This document shows, piece after piece, positions 22,376 to 32,529 of a DNA stretch of 64,000 bases. The DNA lies in assembly GCA_022225965.2 (NCBI GenBank), contig JAKJXP020000042.1, positions 310,001 to 374,000 on the forward strand, in the 5' to 3' direction. Under the pieces are notes generated by a model, which had not been told where the DNA came from, made no database searches, and worked only from the letters and a program-made list of their open reading frames with translations. Both the position numbers and the translations under genes were made by a program. This DNA comes from Diatrype stigma (Eukaryota; Ascomycota; Sordariomycetes; Xylariales; Diatrypaceae). How positions within the stretch are numbered: the first letter of the stretch is position 1; the number at the start of each line of letters is the position of its first letter.

Positions 22376-23841
22376 CGTTGCTGTGTATTTGTCTGTCTGT
22401 CTGTCTGGAATGCTGATAGATAGATAGAGCCTAGGTATGCTTTGGTTTGATTTTAGGAAAACGAATGAGTGAATAAATGGGCAAGGACTTAATGGTTGGC
22501 GGAAATGCAGATCAAGGGCTGAAGAGCCAGAGTGCTGGTTATTAGATGTTTAAGTGTCGAGAACAGTGTTGGGCTGAAACATGCTGGGTAGATATACTTA
22601 GTTTAGCATCGAACGATCGACCATGCATGTTGCGGGGATACGGATGTGGGGTTTGGCGGTTTCAGGGCTGAACCTTGATCTACTGTAGCTCGGAGACAGG
22701 TAGGATAACAAACCTGGCAAATATCGTCAACCTCTGACCGGAGCAGCTTTGTTAAGCTTCGTTGCTTGTGCAGTGATGTTGGATGCTGCTATTGTTGGTG
22801 GCCCACCCACTGCTACAACTACCTGTAGGAATTTAGCAGCCTGTGGTACGAAGGTCGAGCTCAAAATCAATAGGCATGCCAAGAAAGTAGTTACAGTACA
22901 AATATCAGAATGCTATACTGGATACTGTATAGGGGGTTAGTGCATTCTGTAATCTTTAGCTGTTCCGTTAACGCCTAAGATACCTGTAGCATTAGCGGCT
23001 ATTGGCACTAAAGCACCTGGAGCGTTAGGGGACCAGCCTTATGAGCTTGGGTGGCTGCGTACTGTGGCTAATTTCTTGGCATGACTCTTGATTTTGAACT
23101 CGACCTTCGTAACTATGGTTGGTAGGGCAGCTTTACAGCAGGGAGTTTATCACCCCTATAAGGGTGAAAGCCATGGAATGATGCGATGCATAAGGCAGGC
23201 ATCAACACTTTTTGTGTTTATCGATAGGCGCGTTGGCCATAGCTCTATTCTAAGACATATTTCCTCCTTACCAAAAACTTGGTGTTCTCTCCTTATTACT
23301 AAATTCCATAGATTCTCTGCCATCCTATGCCGCTACCATTACACGCATACACCTATCAAGCACTCGCTATCAAGTTGAACCACAAACTTCATGATTATAT
23401 AAGCCATGGACTCACCACTTAGCTACAAGATTTCGCTAGTAACGGTTTCTACACCAGCCCAGCAAGAAGTTGCTCTAGAAGGCAAGTAGGGGTTGGGACT
23501 TGGCGATAAACGCACGATTGATCATGAGCCTCGATCAGCTGGCTTTGGTATGAAAAACGTCTCAAATTCAGTTACTGTGCCTGAAGACGTCACGTCTTCA
23601 AGTAGTCTATTCAGTTTGTTCTAAAGGTTCATCCCATCCCATGATATGCATGCTCTATGAAACCCATACCAATGCACACCAATGTACTCGACAAGTCAAC
23701 CCATGCCGTCGCTGAGGTGTTATTCAACTCCTCTCCCAATATCAACCTGAACGCCACCTTCTCATGGTATCATTGACCACTCCCTTCCCATGCCATGCCA
23801 TCATTGTTTGTTTTATCGCCTCGGGGTTTGTCATCGATGCA
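22376..23841. other. Spacer, 1.5 kb, with an inverted repeat
   Basis: It holds the TPR-MYND promoter side and, at 22847-23111, a pair of diverged 53-bp inverted repeats (listed separately). Other short frames show no domain. Confidence 0.45.
22847..23111. repeat. Imperfect 53-bp inverted repeat pair
   Basis: The arm at 22847-22899 matches the reverse complement of 23059-23111 at 47 of 53 positions by eye (start TACGAAGGTCGAG, end CAGTAC). About 160 bp lie between. No target-site duplication was found, so this may be an eroded transposon or a decayed inverted duplication. Confidence 0.6.
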
Positions 23842-24725
23842 TCACCCCTTAAAACAGGACGTGTTCTTCCCAATGCAAGCATTGACGCACTGGCCGCCCA
23901 TCCAAGCGCCGTGGACGACGCCGGACATGCGATCGTAGTGGCTGCAGAGGCTATGCAGCGCATCGCTGGTGACGTCCAGGTCGTTCCAGTCGGCCTCCAG
24001 CGGCCTGTCGCGGGGCTTGTTGGACCACGCGATGCAGCACTCGGCATCGTTGGGGTCCTCGGCGAAGTCGTCCTTGATGCAGAGGGAGCTCGTGCCCGGC
24101 TCCATCGGGCTCGGCGTGCCCTTGATCATGTTGGAGAGCTTGTGGCACGCCTGCCGCGCCGCCGACTGCGCCGACCCGTACGTGTAGCACGTCCCCGTCG
24201 CCACGCACTCGTCGCTCTCGGGGCCCTCGGTCACCTTGCAGGCCCCGGGCGAGGGGACCGCCACGTCCCCGCCCTTCCAGCGCCCCCGCGCGCTGAGCAG
24301 CGACCGCGGGGGGGTGCCGCTGTCTTCGTTGAGTTTGTACCAGGTCACGGTATTGTTTTCCCACTGTGAAAATGTTAGTCTTCTTGCTCTGCATTACAGC
24401 GCCGACTGAAGTACGTGGGTATGGGTTGGAAGAGCACCCGCCAGCGAGGCGGGATAGGAAGGGAAAGAAAATGGGCTTTACACGGAAGGAAGGTGGGTGA
24501 AGCGTATTAAGGACATGGTGAGTGGGTGATGGATCAACTTACCGACTTTGACGCGAGTGCAACGTGTGTTCTGGATCTAGCTTCGTCTGACAAGCTCTTG
24601 AGGTTATCAAGTTGGGTTGCTTGGGCATCTTCTTGTTCACCTGGAATGGCAGCTGCGTTGGTTTTTCCAACTAGCAGCAATGCACCAGCGATGAAACAAG
24701 CAACTGTGCGGATTGAGAAACCCAT
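23842..24725 (-). CDS. Secreted cysteine-rich protein, 234 aa
   Basis: There are two exons on the minus strand: 24725-24543 and 24363-23842, with a 179-bp intron (GTAAGT donor, CAG acceptor, phase 0; join ALASKS/WENNTV). The N-terminus is a clear signal peptide (MGFSIRTVACFIAGALLLVG, then cleavage near NAAA). The mature part is rich in cysteine: CKVTEG, ECVATGTCYTYG, ACHKLS, LCIKDD, ECCIAWSN, LCSHYD, QCVNACIGKNTSC, twelve or so in all, consistent with a disulfide-bonded extracellular protein. A W-E-N-N-T sequon may be glycosylated. I do not recognise a named family; small fungal effector-like or hypothetical secreted proteins look similar. Secretion is well supported, the function unknown. 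The downstream flank is non-coding. Confidence 0.75.
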
Positions 24726-25753
24726 GATGAAATGCGAGTTTCTTCTCGACTTTTGTGTGTGTTTTGTGTGTATTTTGTTTTGCTGGAGGGGTGTTTTGTT
24801 GGATTTGAAAGCAAAGTAATAGCCAGTTTTTCTCGCAATAACATGCGTGAACGGTCCGGAAAAATAAAATAGAAACGAGAAAGATGAGAGGGGTCTTGCG
24901 ACCTTTTATAGTCTGGGCAAATGCGGATCTGATCATCATGTAATCACCTCCAGTCTACGGTAACTTGTGTTCCTGAGCCCTATCACCCGGAGATCACTGA
25001 GTTCTTGAACCTTGATCTTATATAGATTTGCTTATAGACCTTCGCTTCATGGGGACCAGCTTACAAGGGAGTCCAAACTTCGTAAATCGGCAGATGGCAC
25101 CAGCGTTGAAGCCAAAGTTGGTTCAAGAACATACGCTATAGATGGTGAGAAAGAGGGTATTGTCATAAGGTTCGAGAACATCCTATATTTTCTATCAGCG
25201 TAAAGTTAATAAGTTACTTCTAGTCAGGTCCCCATCGAAGTTCAGCTCACAATCAGAATTTGGAAGTATAAATATTATTATAAACGATATTTATCCCGCT
25301 GATAGAATCGACTTCTAGTGTCAAGTATGGATGTAACCAGCGATATACTGAAACAACACTTCATGCTGTTGTGTATCCCTTTCTCACATCGCCGCTGCCA
25401 CTACGAATATGAAGGGAATGACCGGTTCTCTGGTGACACCAAAAGTATCTACCAGGTTAATTTTGCTGAAATACACGACCTCATTGAACGGGAGGTAGGT
25501 AACTTATGTTTGAAACGATGCCAACTTTATGGGGTTACATATCATGAGCCAAAACACCAAAGTTTAGTAGATATTACCAGTTTCGCATAGATCTTAAGCT
25601 TCAAAGCGATAATCATAGCGCTTGTCACCCCTGCAGTACAGCTGGAGACGACCAGGTGCATGGGTGCCGCTTGCGGCTGGAACGAGCTAGAGACTAGCGC
25701 TCGGGTGGCCCCGCTTGCCCCCGCAAACCCTCGGCGGTGCACCTCGTCAGCTC

Positions 25754-25877
25754 GTCACGTGTATGATGCTCATCCTGGATCACCACTTGGCGAACTTACT
25801 GCAAACCTTCTCTCCCGCTCATCAGTCTGCAATGCACGCTTTTTAGGAGTGCAAATTGTCACGTGTATGATGCTCAT
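25754..25877 (+). repeat. 20-bp direct repeat containing CACGTG
   Basis: The same 20 bases, beginning GTCACGTGTATG, occur at 25754-25773 and 25858-25877. Each is followed by a GATCAYCACC-like stretch, so the likeness extends imperfectly. The repeat carries the E-box hexamer CACGTG. Confidence 0.75.
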
Positions 25878-26015
25878 ATCGATCATCACCGCCAGTCTAC
25901 CACAAGCCACCGAAATCAGCCGCATTAGCCCGGCCGTAGAGATCTAATACTGATTAACACGACATCGGCCGGTCCGCCGCGGCCCATAGGAAAGGGGTAA
26001 AAATATGGGCGCAGT

Positions 26016-26037
26016 AAAAAAAAAAAAAAAAAAAAAA
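26016..26037 (+). repeat. A22 homopolymer
   Basis: A run of 22 A residues lies about 340 bp upstream of the GST-like gene. It may be the tail of an old retroposed sequence or simple slippage; no flanking duplication was identified. Confidence 0.85.
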
Positions 26038-26373
26038 CAGGCGTACGGCGAATCTATTTTCAAATTGGATAGCACAGCATTGCGCAAATGTAACCAAGCC
26101 GGAGTTCTGCCCAATTAATTGGAGAATCACAGATATAGTGTCTCGTTTTTAGGGCTCCTCCTGTTAGATAGCGTTAAGGTGACATGACCGACGGAGAATC
26201 TATGTATAAATGCCTCAGGCCCAACCCGTCTGGGGAAGAGCGAAGATCCAAGTGTGACAACATCTTGAACACTGGTGACAACATCTTCCCAAGACCCCTA
26301 CAGACTAATCCCACCAACTTACACCATCATCATTCCATCTGCCACGATACTCATCACACCCAATCCCGTCAAA

Positions 26374-27168
26374 ATGAGCCCTACAGCATCATCAGACCCA
26401 ATCCTCTTCTACGACATCGCCTCAGGGCCCCCCATCCGCCCCTTCGCGCCCAACCCATGGAAGACGCGGTACGCGCTGAACTTCAAGCGAGCAAACTACG
26501 CGACGCAGTGGGTCGACTTGTCCGACGTGACAGCGACGCGCAAGCGGCTCGGCGCCTCGCCGGTGCGCTTCTTCAGCGACGGCGAGCCGTTCTACACGCT
26601 GCCCGCCATCGAGGATCCTTCCGCCGGCGGCACGGTGGTGGTGGTGGGCGACTCGTTCGACATTGCCGTGTACCTGGACAAGAAGTACCCCGGCGACAGC
26701 GGTGCTACGAACCCGCGGCCGCGGCCGCGGCTGTTCCGGGACCCCGCCACCATCGGCGTGTACGCGGCCTTCAACGCGCACATGGACTCGCTGTTCACGG
26801 CGGCGGCGCCGCTGTGCGCGCAGGGCATGCCGTTCAACCCGGCGACGGCCGAGGCGTGCAAGGCGGAGTTCTGCCGGCGCGCCGGCGCGCAGAACTACGA
26901 CGAGCTGGTCCTGCGCGGGGAGAAGCGGCGCGAGCTCCTGCGCGCGTTCCAGACGGGCGCGTCGGCCGAGGCGGCCAGGTGCTTCCGGTTCTCGAGCTCG
27001 CCGTTCGTCGGAGGTGGCGAGGAGCCCGATTACGCGGATCTCATCGTCGGAGGCTGGCTGATGTTCCTGAGCGGCACCGTGCCCGAGTGGGAGGAGATCC
27101 GCACGTGGCACGGTGGCCTCTGGGGGAGGCTGCATGAGGCGCTGGAGCCGTATAGGGGGACGTGGTGA
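26374..27168 (+). CDS. Glutathione S-transferase-like protein, 264 aa
   Basis: A single-exon protein of the GST superfamily, resembling the fungal/bacterial LigE/LigF beta-etherase-like branch. The N-terminal thioredoxin-like part contains ILFYDIASGPPIRPFAPNPW, KTRYALNFKRANYATQWVDL, then FYTLPAIEDPS (the cis-Pro region LPAI) and VGDSFDIAVYLDKKYPG, matching the E/D-S glutathione-binding motif (GDSFDIA). The C-terminal helical domain follows (GVYAAFNAHMDSLF, then EPDYADLIVGGWLMFLSGTV and WHGGLWGRLHEALEPYRGTW). The ATG at 26374 sits in CAAAATGA after a CT/CA-rich leader. The frame stays open 33 codons upstream, but that stretch lacks domain character. It probably acts in cytosolic detoxification or glutathione chemistry; the substrate is unknown. 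Coding GC is high and shadow frames abound. Confidence 0.85.
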   Translation: MSPTASSDPILFYDIASGPPIRPFAPNPWKTRYALNFKRANYATQWVDLSDVTATRKRLGASPVRFFSDGEPFYTLPAIEDPSAGGTVVVVGDSFDIAVYLDKKYPGDSGATNPRPRPRLFRDPATIGVYAAFNAHMDSLFTAAAPLCAQGMPFNPATAEACKAEFCRRAGAQNYDELVLRGEKRRELLRAFQTGASAEAARCFRFSSSPFVGGGEEPDYADLIVGGWLMFLSGTVPEWEEIRTWHGGLWGRLHEALEPYRGTW

Positions 27169-28265
27169 GAGAGGGCGAGATTTTCCGGGAGGCTGGAAAA
27201 CCGGATGGCTGTTGGTTTTGGACCATGGAGTTCTGGATTGATAGACGAGTCTTCAGGTTTGGGTCGGATTATGGATAGACACGTCATTTTAGAACTGGCT
27301 GTATATAAAAATATAGACATATGTATCTTTCTATCCCCTTACTGCCTTTGGCATTATGCAAAGATATGTGCATCGGTTGATTCGAATTTCACGTGACAAG
27401 TGCCAAAATCGTTGATCAGTACGCGCATAGGTGCCAATGAGCGGCGCATTACTATGCACATGTGGGATCTGGACGTATAAGCTTGGCCTCATACTAAGCT
27501 ATGGTCCCATCATAGGAAGATCAGCAGAACGCCTTTGGTGAATGATAACCCCGGAAGCATAACCATGTTTGAGTTACTGTCATGTTTCGAATGTTTGATG
27601 AATTGCTTCCTTACATCTTAAACTTCGAGACAGCGGTAGCTGAAACTTACCTGGAGGTGAGAAAGGGGGGAGGCTTAGAAAAGCCCAAGTAGTCTCGGGG
27701 TTTGAACACGTTACCACAATTGTGGCTCACTTCCCTGTTTTCTATACCATAGCTCTGCTGGCTTTGAGCAACGCTTTCCCAAGGACTAGCAAGTAGTAGG
27801 CACGACATGGCCTGAACGAGGCTTGAGAGACGCAACTCAAAGACGTAGTAATCAGATATTCGCTATATAAGTACATGCCTGTCAGAGGCTATCGTTCCAA
27901 CTCTATATTCTTCAGCTGGCCATAGTTAGGCGGCGGATGTCCCCTACCGGCGCTGGGTCGTTTTTGTTTTTTTAAATTTCCTGTCCGTATTGCAAGTCTG
28001 TGTTAACGGGTATTCGCCCAAGAAAACCATCCTTCTCCACGATCCATTCGACGAGTACCAACTGAGTCGTCGGCGGTGCCGTCGATCAAAAGCGGGGAAC
28101 CGATTTGTATTGAAATTATACGTGCGGAAATGGTGCCCGCCCACGTAGTCAACCACAACCACTCGATCGTCAAGTGTTTATTCCGTAACGCCGTTGTACC
28201 ATCCACCAAAAGTAAGAGTCTGGTCATCTATCAATCAAAACGTGCTTCTATCGGTGCGTCGTCGT
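27169..28265. other. Spacer, 1.1 kb, between convergent genes
   Basis: It lies between the GST-like gene (+) and the V-ATPase-f gene (-), both ending here. No gene is supported. Confidence 0.45.
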
Positions 28266-28789
28266 TCATAGAGCGATGGCGCCCCTTCGGTTCTCGCGCA
28301 GGTGTAGCATCCCCTGGAGGCCACAGAAGACCAGGAAAGCCTAGGGAAAGCGCTTGGGTTAGTAGTCTGTCTGTCATGTGAACTAAGTCATCGCGGGAGA
28401 TGACGTCGGGAGAGAACGGGGTGATCGATTGCTCTCAGATACGGGGAAATCACGACGTACGGCGTAGACAATCACCGCGGTGAAGATGGTTCCCGCGACA
28501 GCCGGGCCGTCCTCGGGGTCCTCGATGCCGCCGACGAATTCATGGTGCTTGGTCCGGAAGAGCCCGCCGAGGATGGAGAGGATGACGATGGCGAAGACGG
28601 AGATGACTACGCTGTAACCAGGAGTGGATCGTTAGCAGTGGACAACACGTGTTTCTATTGGTACCCAGACCCCATTATAGGTAGGTTCGGAGAAGGTGGA
28701 ATGGTCGATGGCTGATGACGATGACGATGACGAGGGCTGAGGCGTACTCACCAAGACCATGCTTGCATAGCACCCACGATTGGCTTCAT
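28266..28789 (-). CDS. VOF1: V-ATPase V0 subunit f (RNase-kappa-like), 87 aa
   Basis: A small two-transmembrane protein of the RNASEK/YPR170W-B family, now known as subunit f of the V-ATPase V0 sector, in vacuolar/endomembrane proton pumping. Three exons on the minus strand: 28789-28752, 28611-28461 and 28340-28266, with GTGAGT and GTACGT donors and CAG and TAG acceptors; phases agree. The protein starts MKPIVGAMQAWSCVVISVF and continues AIVILSILGGLFRTKHHEFV, GGIEDPEDGPAVAGTIFTAV, then IVYAAFLVFCGLQGMLHLRE. The line up with yeast is clear: an AW-C start, an ILS...LF helix, an NHESFVG-like stretch, (I/N)DPEDGPAVA, and VFCG in the second helix. Each exon alone is too short to stand out, so it is easily missed. 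Length is close to the yeast protein. Confidence in family is high. Confidence 0.85.
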
Positions 28790-29987
28790 GGCGGCGGTAT
28801 TGTTGCCTGCGAGGGCTTCGAGTCGTAAGCAGGAAAGAAATCTCGGTCGGGTCCTATGGTACAGTGGTGCAGTGGTGCAGTATGGGCGCGCCTGCTGGTC
28901 GGGTGGTTGAGTTGTTATTGGCTGGTTGGATGTTCGTCGCGATGCAATAGTTAAAGCATAACTTAAGGTGGTTAGATAATGAGACGTAAGATGGTTGGTT
29001 CGCAGGTCAAGGTTGACGTCGGCCGTTGCTCCAGAGTCGCCAGAGTCGTTCGGGCTAGGCGTCGCAAGCAAGTTCTAGACTAACCTGATTTGGCCAAGTT
29101 GCGCGTGCTGCAGCCACGGCTAGTTTCTGTGTCTCTGTGGCGCTAGCTTGGCAAGCTAAAAAGGGGTACGTGGCTGATGGCATCTTATTAGCAAGCGGGC
29201 GAGCAGGCGAACGAACAACCCAAAGCAACGATCAAGTGGACTTGGAAAAAGCCTTCAGTAATGTATTTCTTCTTCCAACCGTTCGTTTCATTTTTGTTCG
29301 AATCGCCTCTCCCCTCTAACGGTTCAGCCGCCCGCCGCGCCGCCCAGACTCGTCCCGCGGTCTTTTGTTAGTAAGGAAAGTAGGGACCACATCTGTCTGA
29401 ATATCTACCTCTGCTTCTACTCTTACTGCTACCATCGCTTCGGCTCTCCTGCCCTTCTTAATATCTGTATCTACACAAAATAAGACTCGATTGGACAGGG
29501 CAAAGATTGCCCTGCCCGTAGCAGGTAGGTGGTTAGTATAGTATGTACGATAAAATTATGTATCAGCGTGTATAGGTTATATATGTACGAAGCTCTCCCT
29601 TTCTCTGTTTCTTTCTTTCATACATGCGTACTTAGGTAGGTATTTAGATAGGTAGTAGCGGATATTGAGTGTGTATATGTGCGTAAGCGCATGCGTTCTT
29701 AGAGCATCCGTACATATGTGTGTAGTGTAGGTATGTTATGTGTATGTGTGTGGACTGACTGCGCGCCTGCTTGCGGTCTCTACAATTATACGTTATAAGA
29801 GCAAAATCAAGCAATGCCATGGAATCTCCTTCCTCCAAAAACCGAAAACCGGCCCGTAAAAAACTCCCGCTCCGCACCACACCGCACAACGCACCCCACA
29901 GCGTCGTCGTCCGTCCGTCCGTCCGTCCGTCGCCTTTTTTTGTTGCCATCCATCACTCTTCGTCATGATGATCGATCGATTCGGTAA
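28790..29987. other. Spacer, 1.2 kb
   Basis: It combines the V-ATPase-f promoter side and the 3' flank of the FLC/TRP-like gene. It has simple repeats, including GTCC tetranucleotides at about 29907-29930 and a TG-rich stretch at 29670-29755. No gene is supported. Confidence 0.5.
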
Positions 29988-32529
29988 CTATGACCGATAC
30001 GGCACGTAACCGCCCCCACCACCACCGCTGCCACCGCTGTTGCTGTGCCCGTGACCACCACCTACGCTGGGTAGCGTGGGTTGTCGGTCGATGGGCGCCG
30101 CATGGGATATCAGCGTGTCGCGGTCTTCGTCAACATTGTCGTATGCTGGTGTGAGCGGCCGCTGCTGGAAGGAACGGCTCTGGCTGTGGCTGTGTCCCAC
30201 CGTGAGGCCGCCGGCGTACGGGTTCGCGGGCTCGGGCGTGGTTCTACCGCCGCCGCCGCCGAAGTACTGGTCGGGAGAGCTGTCGCGCGAGAGCCTCTTT
30301 TCCTTGCTGTCGGGAACGGTCGCCATGGAGAAGGTGGTGCCCTCGAACTTATGGCGATCCCCCATCAAGAGCGTGTTACGGGCGTCGAGGGGCGTCAACG
30401 AGTCGTCAAGCTGCGCCTTTTCTGTTTTTGGAAATACAAGGTTAGTCAAAACTTTAAACACCACAAGCTGGGAATTGTCCATTTGTTTTTCTTTCCTCTT
30501 TGTGTCTTTCCTAAGGGAGAAAGAAAAAAAAGTTTTCAAGCGAGTCCGCGATCGCGGTACTGCGGAAGGGAGAGGCCTAACTTACCCATTTCCTTGCGGC
30601 GCTGGCGGTGAGGGTTCATCTTCATGCAGGCGATGATGGCGTTCCAGGCGATGAGCAGGGCCAGGACGCCGGTCAGGCCGGACTGGATGACGATGAGGGC
30701 GACGCCGGTGACGGTCTGGGTGGACTCGGAGAGGCCGAGCTCCTCGACGAAGAGGAAGATGCAGACGACGGAGAGGACGCGGACGCTCTGGATGGCGATG
30801 TTGATGATGTTGCTGGACTTGCGCTCGAAGGGCTTAGACCAGATCAGCAGGCCCAGCATCATGCACTCGACGATCATGATCAGGATGGACTGCACCAGGC
30901 CGTTGCCGTCGGTCGAAGCGAGGATCGCGCCCTTGATGAACATGTAGGAGATGATGGGCACGAACATCCACCAGTAGTCCCGCCGGTAGCTCTCGTAGAA
31001 CAGGCTGTACTTCATCCAGGTCTGCTTGTCGTCGTATAGGCCGTCGACGCCGCCCTCAACCTGCTTGAGCTTCTGGACCATGGTCCAAATCTTCCAGCCG
31101 AAGAAGGCGAGGACGCCGGTGAAGATGGCCAGCGTGACACCCGCCAGGGTCTGCGCGGCCCACGAATCGCCGTGCGTGAACTGGTACACGGAGTATAGGG
31201 CCCAAATGCCGTAGAGCAGCAGGATCAGCGAGGTGATGGTCCGGGCGATGGAGCCCCAGTAGTGCTTGCGGAAGCCGGTCAGTTTCGGGGGAAAGCTGCT
31301 GCTGCCCCACAGGGACCAGGCCTCGAGCACGACCTTTACGAGGAGCAAGCTGACGATGATGACGCCGATGATGATGGCGGTGACGAGAAGCACCGTCATG
31401 AAGCTGTTGGCGGAGGGCACGGAGAGCTCCTTGAAATACCCCTCCATGCCGGCGACCGTGTCCTGGAACGACGACTGGGTGGCGTTCGCCGGTGCGGTGT
31501 CGTTCGCGCTAACGTCGGATTCGGCCTGTCGCCTGGTGAGGTCCAGGAACCCGGCCAGCGCACGCTTAGCGTTGGCGGCCGTGCGGCCGCCGGGCTGCAC
31601 GGTGGACCCGTCGGGGAAGACCAGGGTGGCCTTCTCGAGGAACTGGACGCTGTCTTGGGTGAGGTTGCCGCCGGTGGCCTCGCGGAAGTCGTCGATGGAG
31701 ACCTGCATGGACCGCCAGGGGAAGAGGCCGGTCGAGAAGCCGAAGTTCTTGGCGAAGCTGCGGTACACGGGCGGGTGGTTCACCGACATCATGCCGTTGA
31801 CGGCGAAGCCCTGGAACACGCCGACCATCTCGGTAAAGCTCGGGCTAATTGTGCCTGCGCTTGCTCCTCCCGCGCCGCTGCTGGCCCCTGAGACGGCTGC
31901 ACCGACGGCCGAGGCTCCCGTGGCGACGAAGGCGGCCCCGGCTATGCCAGCCACGATATACGAGACGGCAGGCACGTTAGTCGTCTTTCCGTTAGTGACA
32001 TCTGACTGAATACAACCGACAGCCCTTTCATCTTCCAGGGCCTTGAGCTTCAAAGTTGCTTGCGCCGCAATATCAGGTATCTGAAAGGCAATGGACGGAA
32101 TGCTGTTGGCATATTGCGGAGGAATATCTTGGCTACCACTCGCGGCAAAAGGCCCAGCAGGGACTACCACGCTGTTAGTCACGTTGCTGTTGAAGATTAG
32201 GAGCAATGGAGGACGAGCTTACCTGGACACAACTCCTCTACGTAATTATCTGATTCGCACGGATTGAAGCTCTTTGAATAAACCGTATTGCCATACGCCG
32301 TTACCGTGAGCGAGGCTGTTATATTCTGCTCGTGGTCGCTCGATCCTGCTAGATTGAAGGTAATCGTTTTGGCATCGTTATTGTAGGTTATGTCGACCGT
32401 GTCGAGCTGGATAGTATCATCTGACTCGCAATTCGTAAAGCTGGTCGTGACGAGAGTTTGATCACCTAGGGCTCTGGGTAAGAGTGCCGCGGCACATATG
32501 GCGGCTCGCCATATCGTCCACCTCGCCAT
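29988..32529 (-). CDS. FLC/TRP-like membrane protein with ML-like domain, 772 aa
   Basis: A multi-pass protein of the fungal TRP-like/flavin carrier (FLC) family, implicated in calcium and FAD handling and cell-wall integrity at ER or plasma membranes. Exons on the minus strand: 32529-32223, 32163-30586 and 30421-29988; introns use GTAAGC and GTAAGT donors and TAG and CAG acceptors. A signal peptide (AICAAALLPRALGDQ) leads to the ML-like luminal domain with NCESDDTIQLD, NPCESD, ELCP/VPAGPFAASGSQ and IPSIAFQIPDI. The long middle exon encodes many hydrophobic helices such as FMTVLLVTAIIIGVIIVSLL, SLILLLYGIWALYSVYQF, LAIFTGVLAFFGWKIW, and VIQSGLTGVLALLIAWNAII. The third exon is a hydrophilic cytosolic tail with TPLDARNTLL, ending in Gly-rich sequence. 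The ATG at 32529 fits the signal peptide. No break is seen. Confidence 0.9.

Larger units (their letters stand above)
24726..26373. other. Spacer, 1.6 kb
   Basis: It is the shared upstream region of the secreted-protein gene (-) and the GST-like gene (+). It contains a 20-bp direct repeat (25754 and 25858) and an A22 tract at 26016-26037. Short frames at 25012-25203, 25318-25590 and 25660-25947 lack domains and are not annotated. Confidence 0.45.

Noticed and set aside
26184..27137. 317-codon frame overlapping the GST-like gene
   Set aside because: Same strand, different frame; Arg/Ala-rich with no domain, while the GST frame has conserved motifs.
30608..31891. Two large plus-strand frames opposite the FLC/TRP-like gene
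   Set aside because: Acidic Gly/Asp/Glu-rich antisense shadows of transmembrane-coding sequence.
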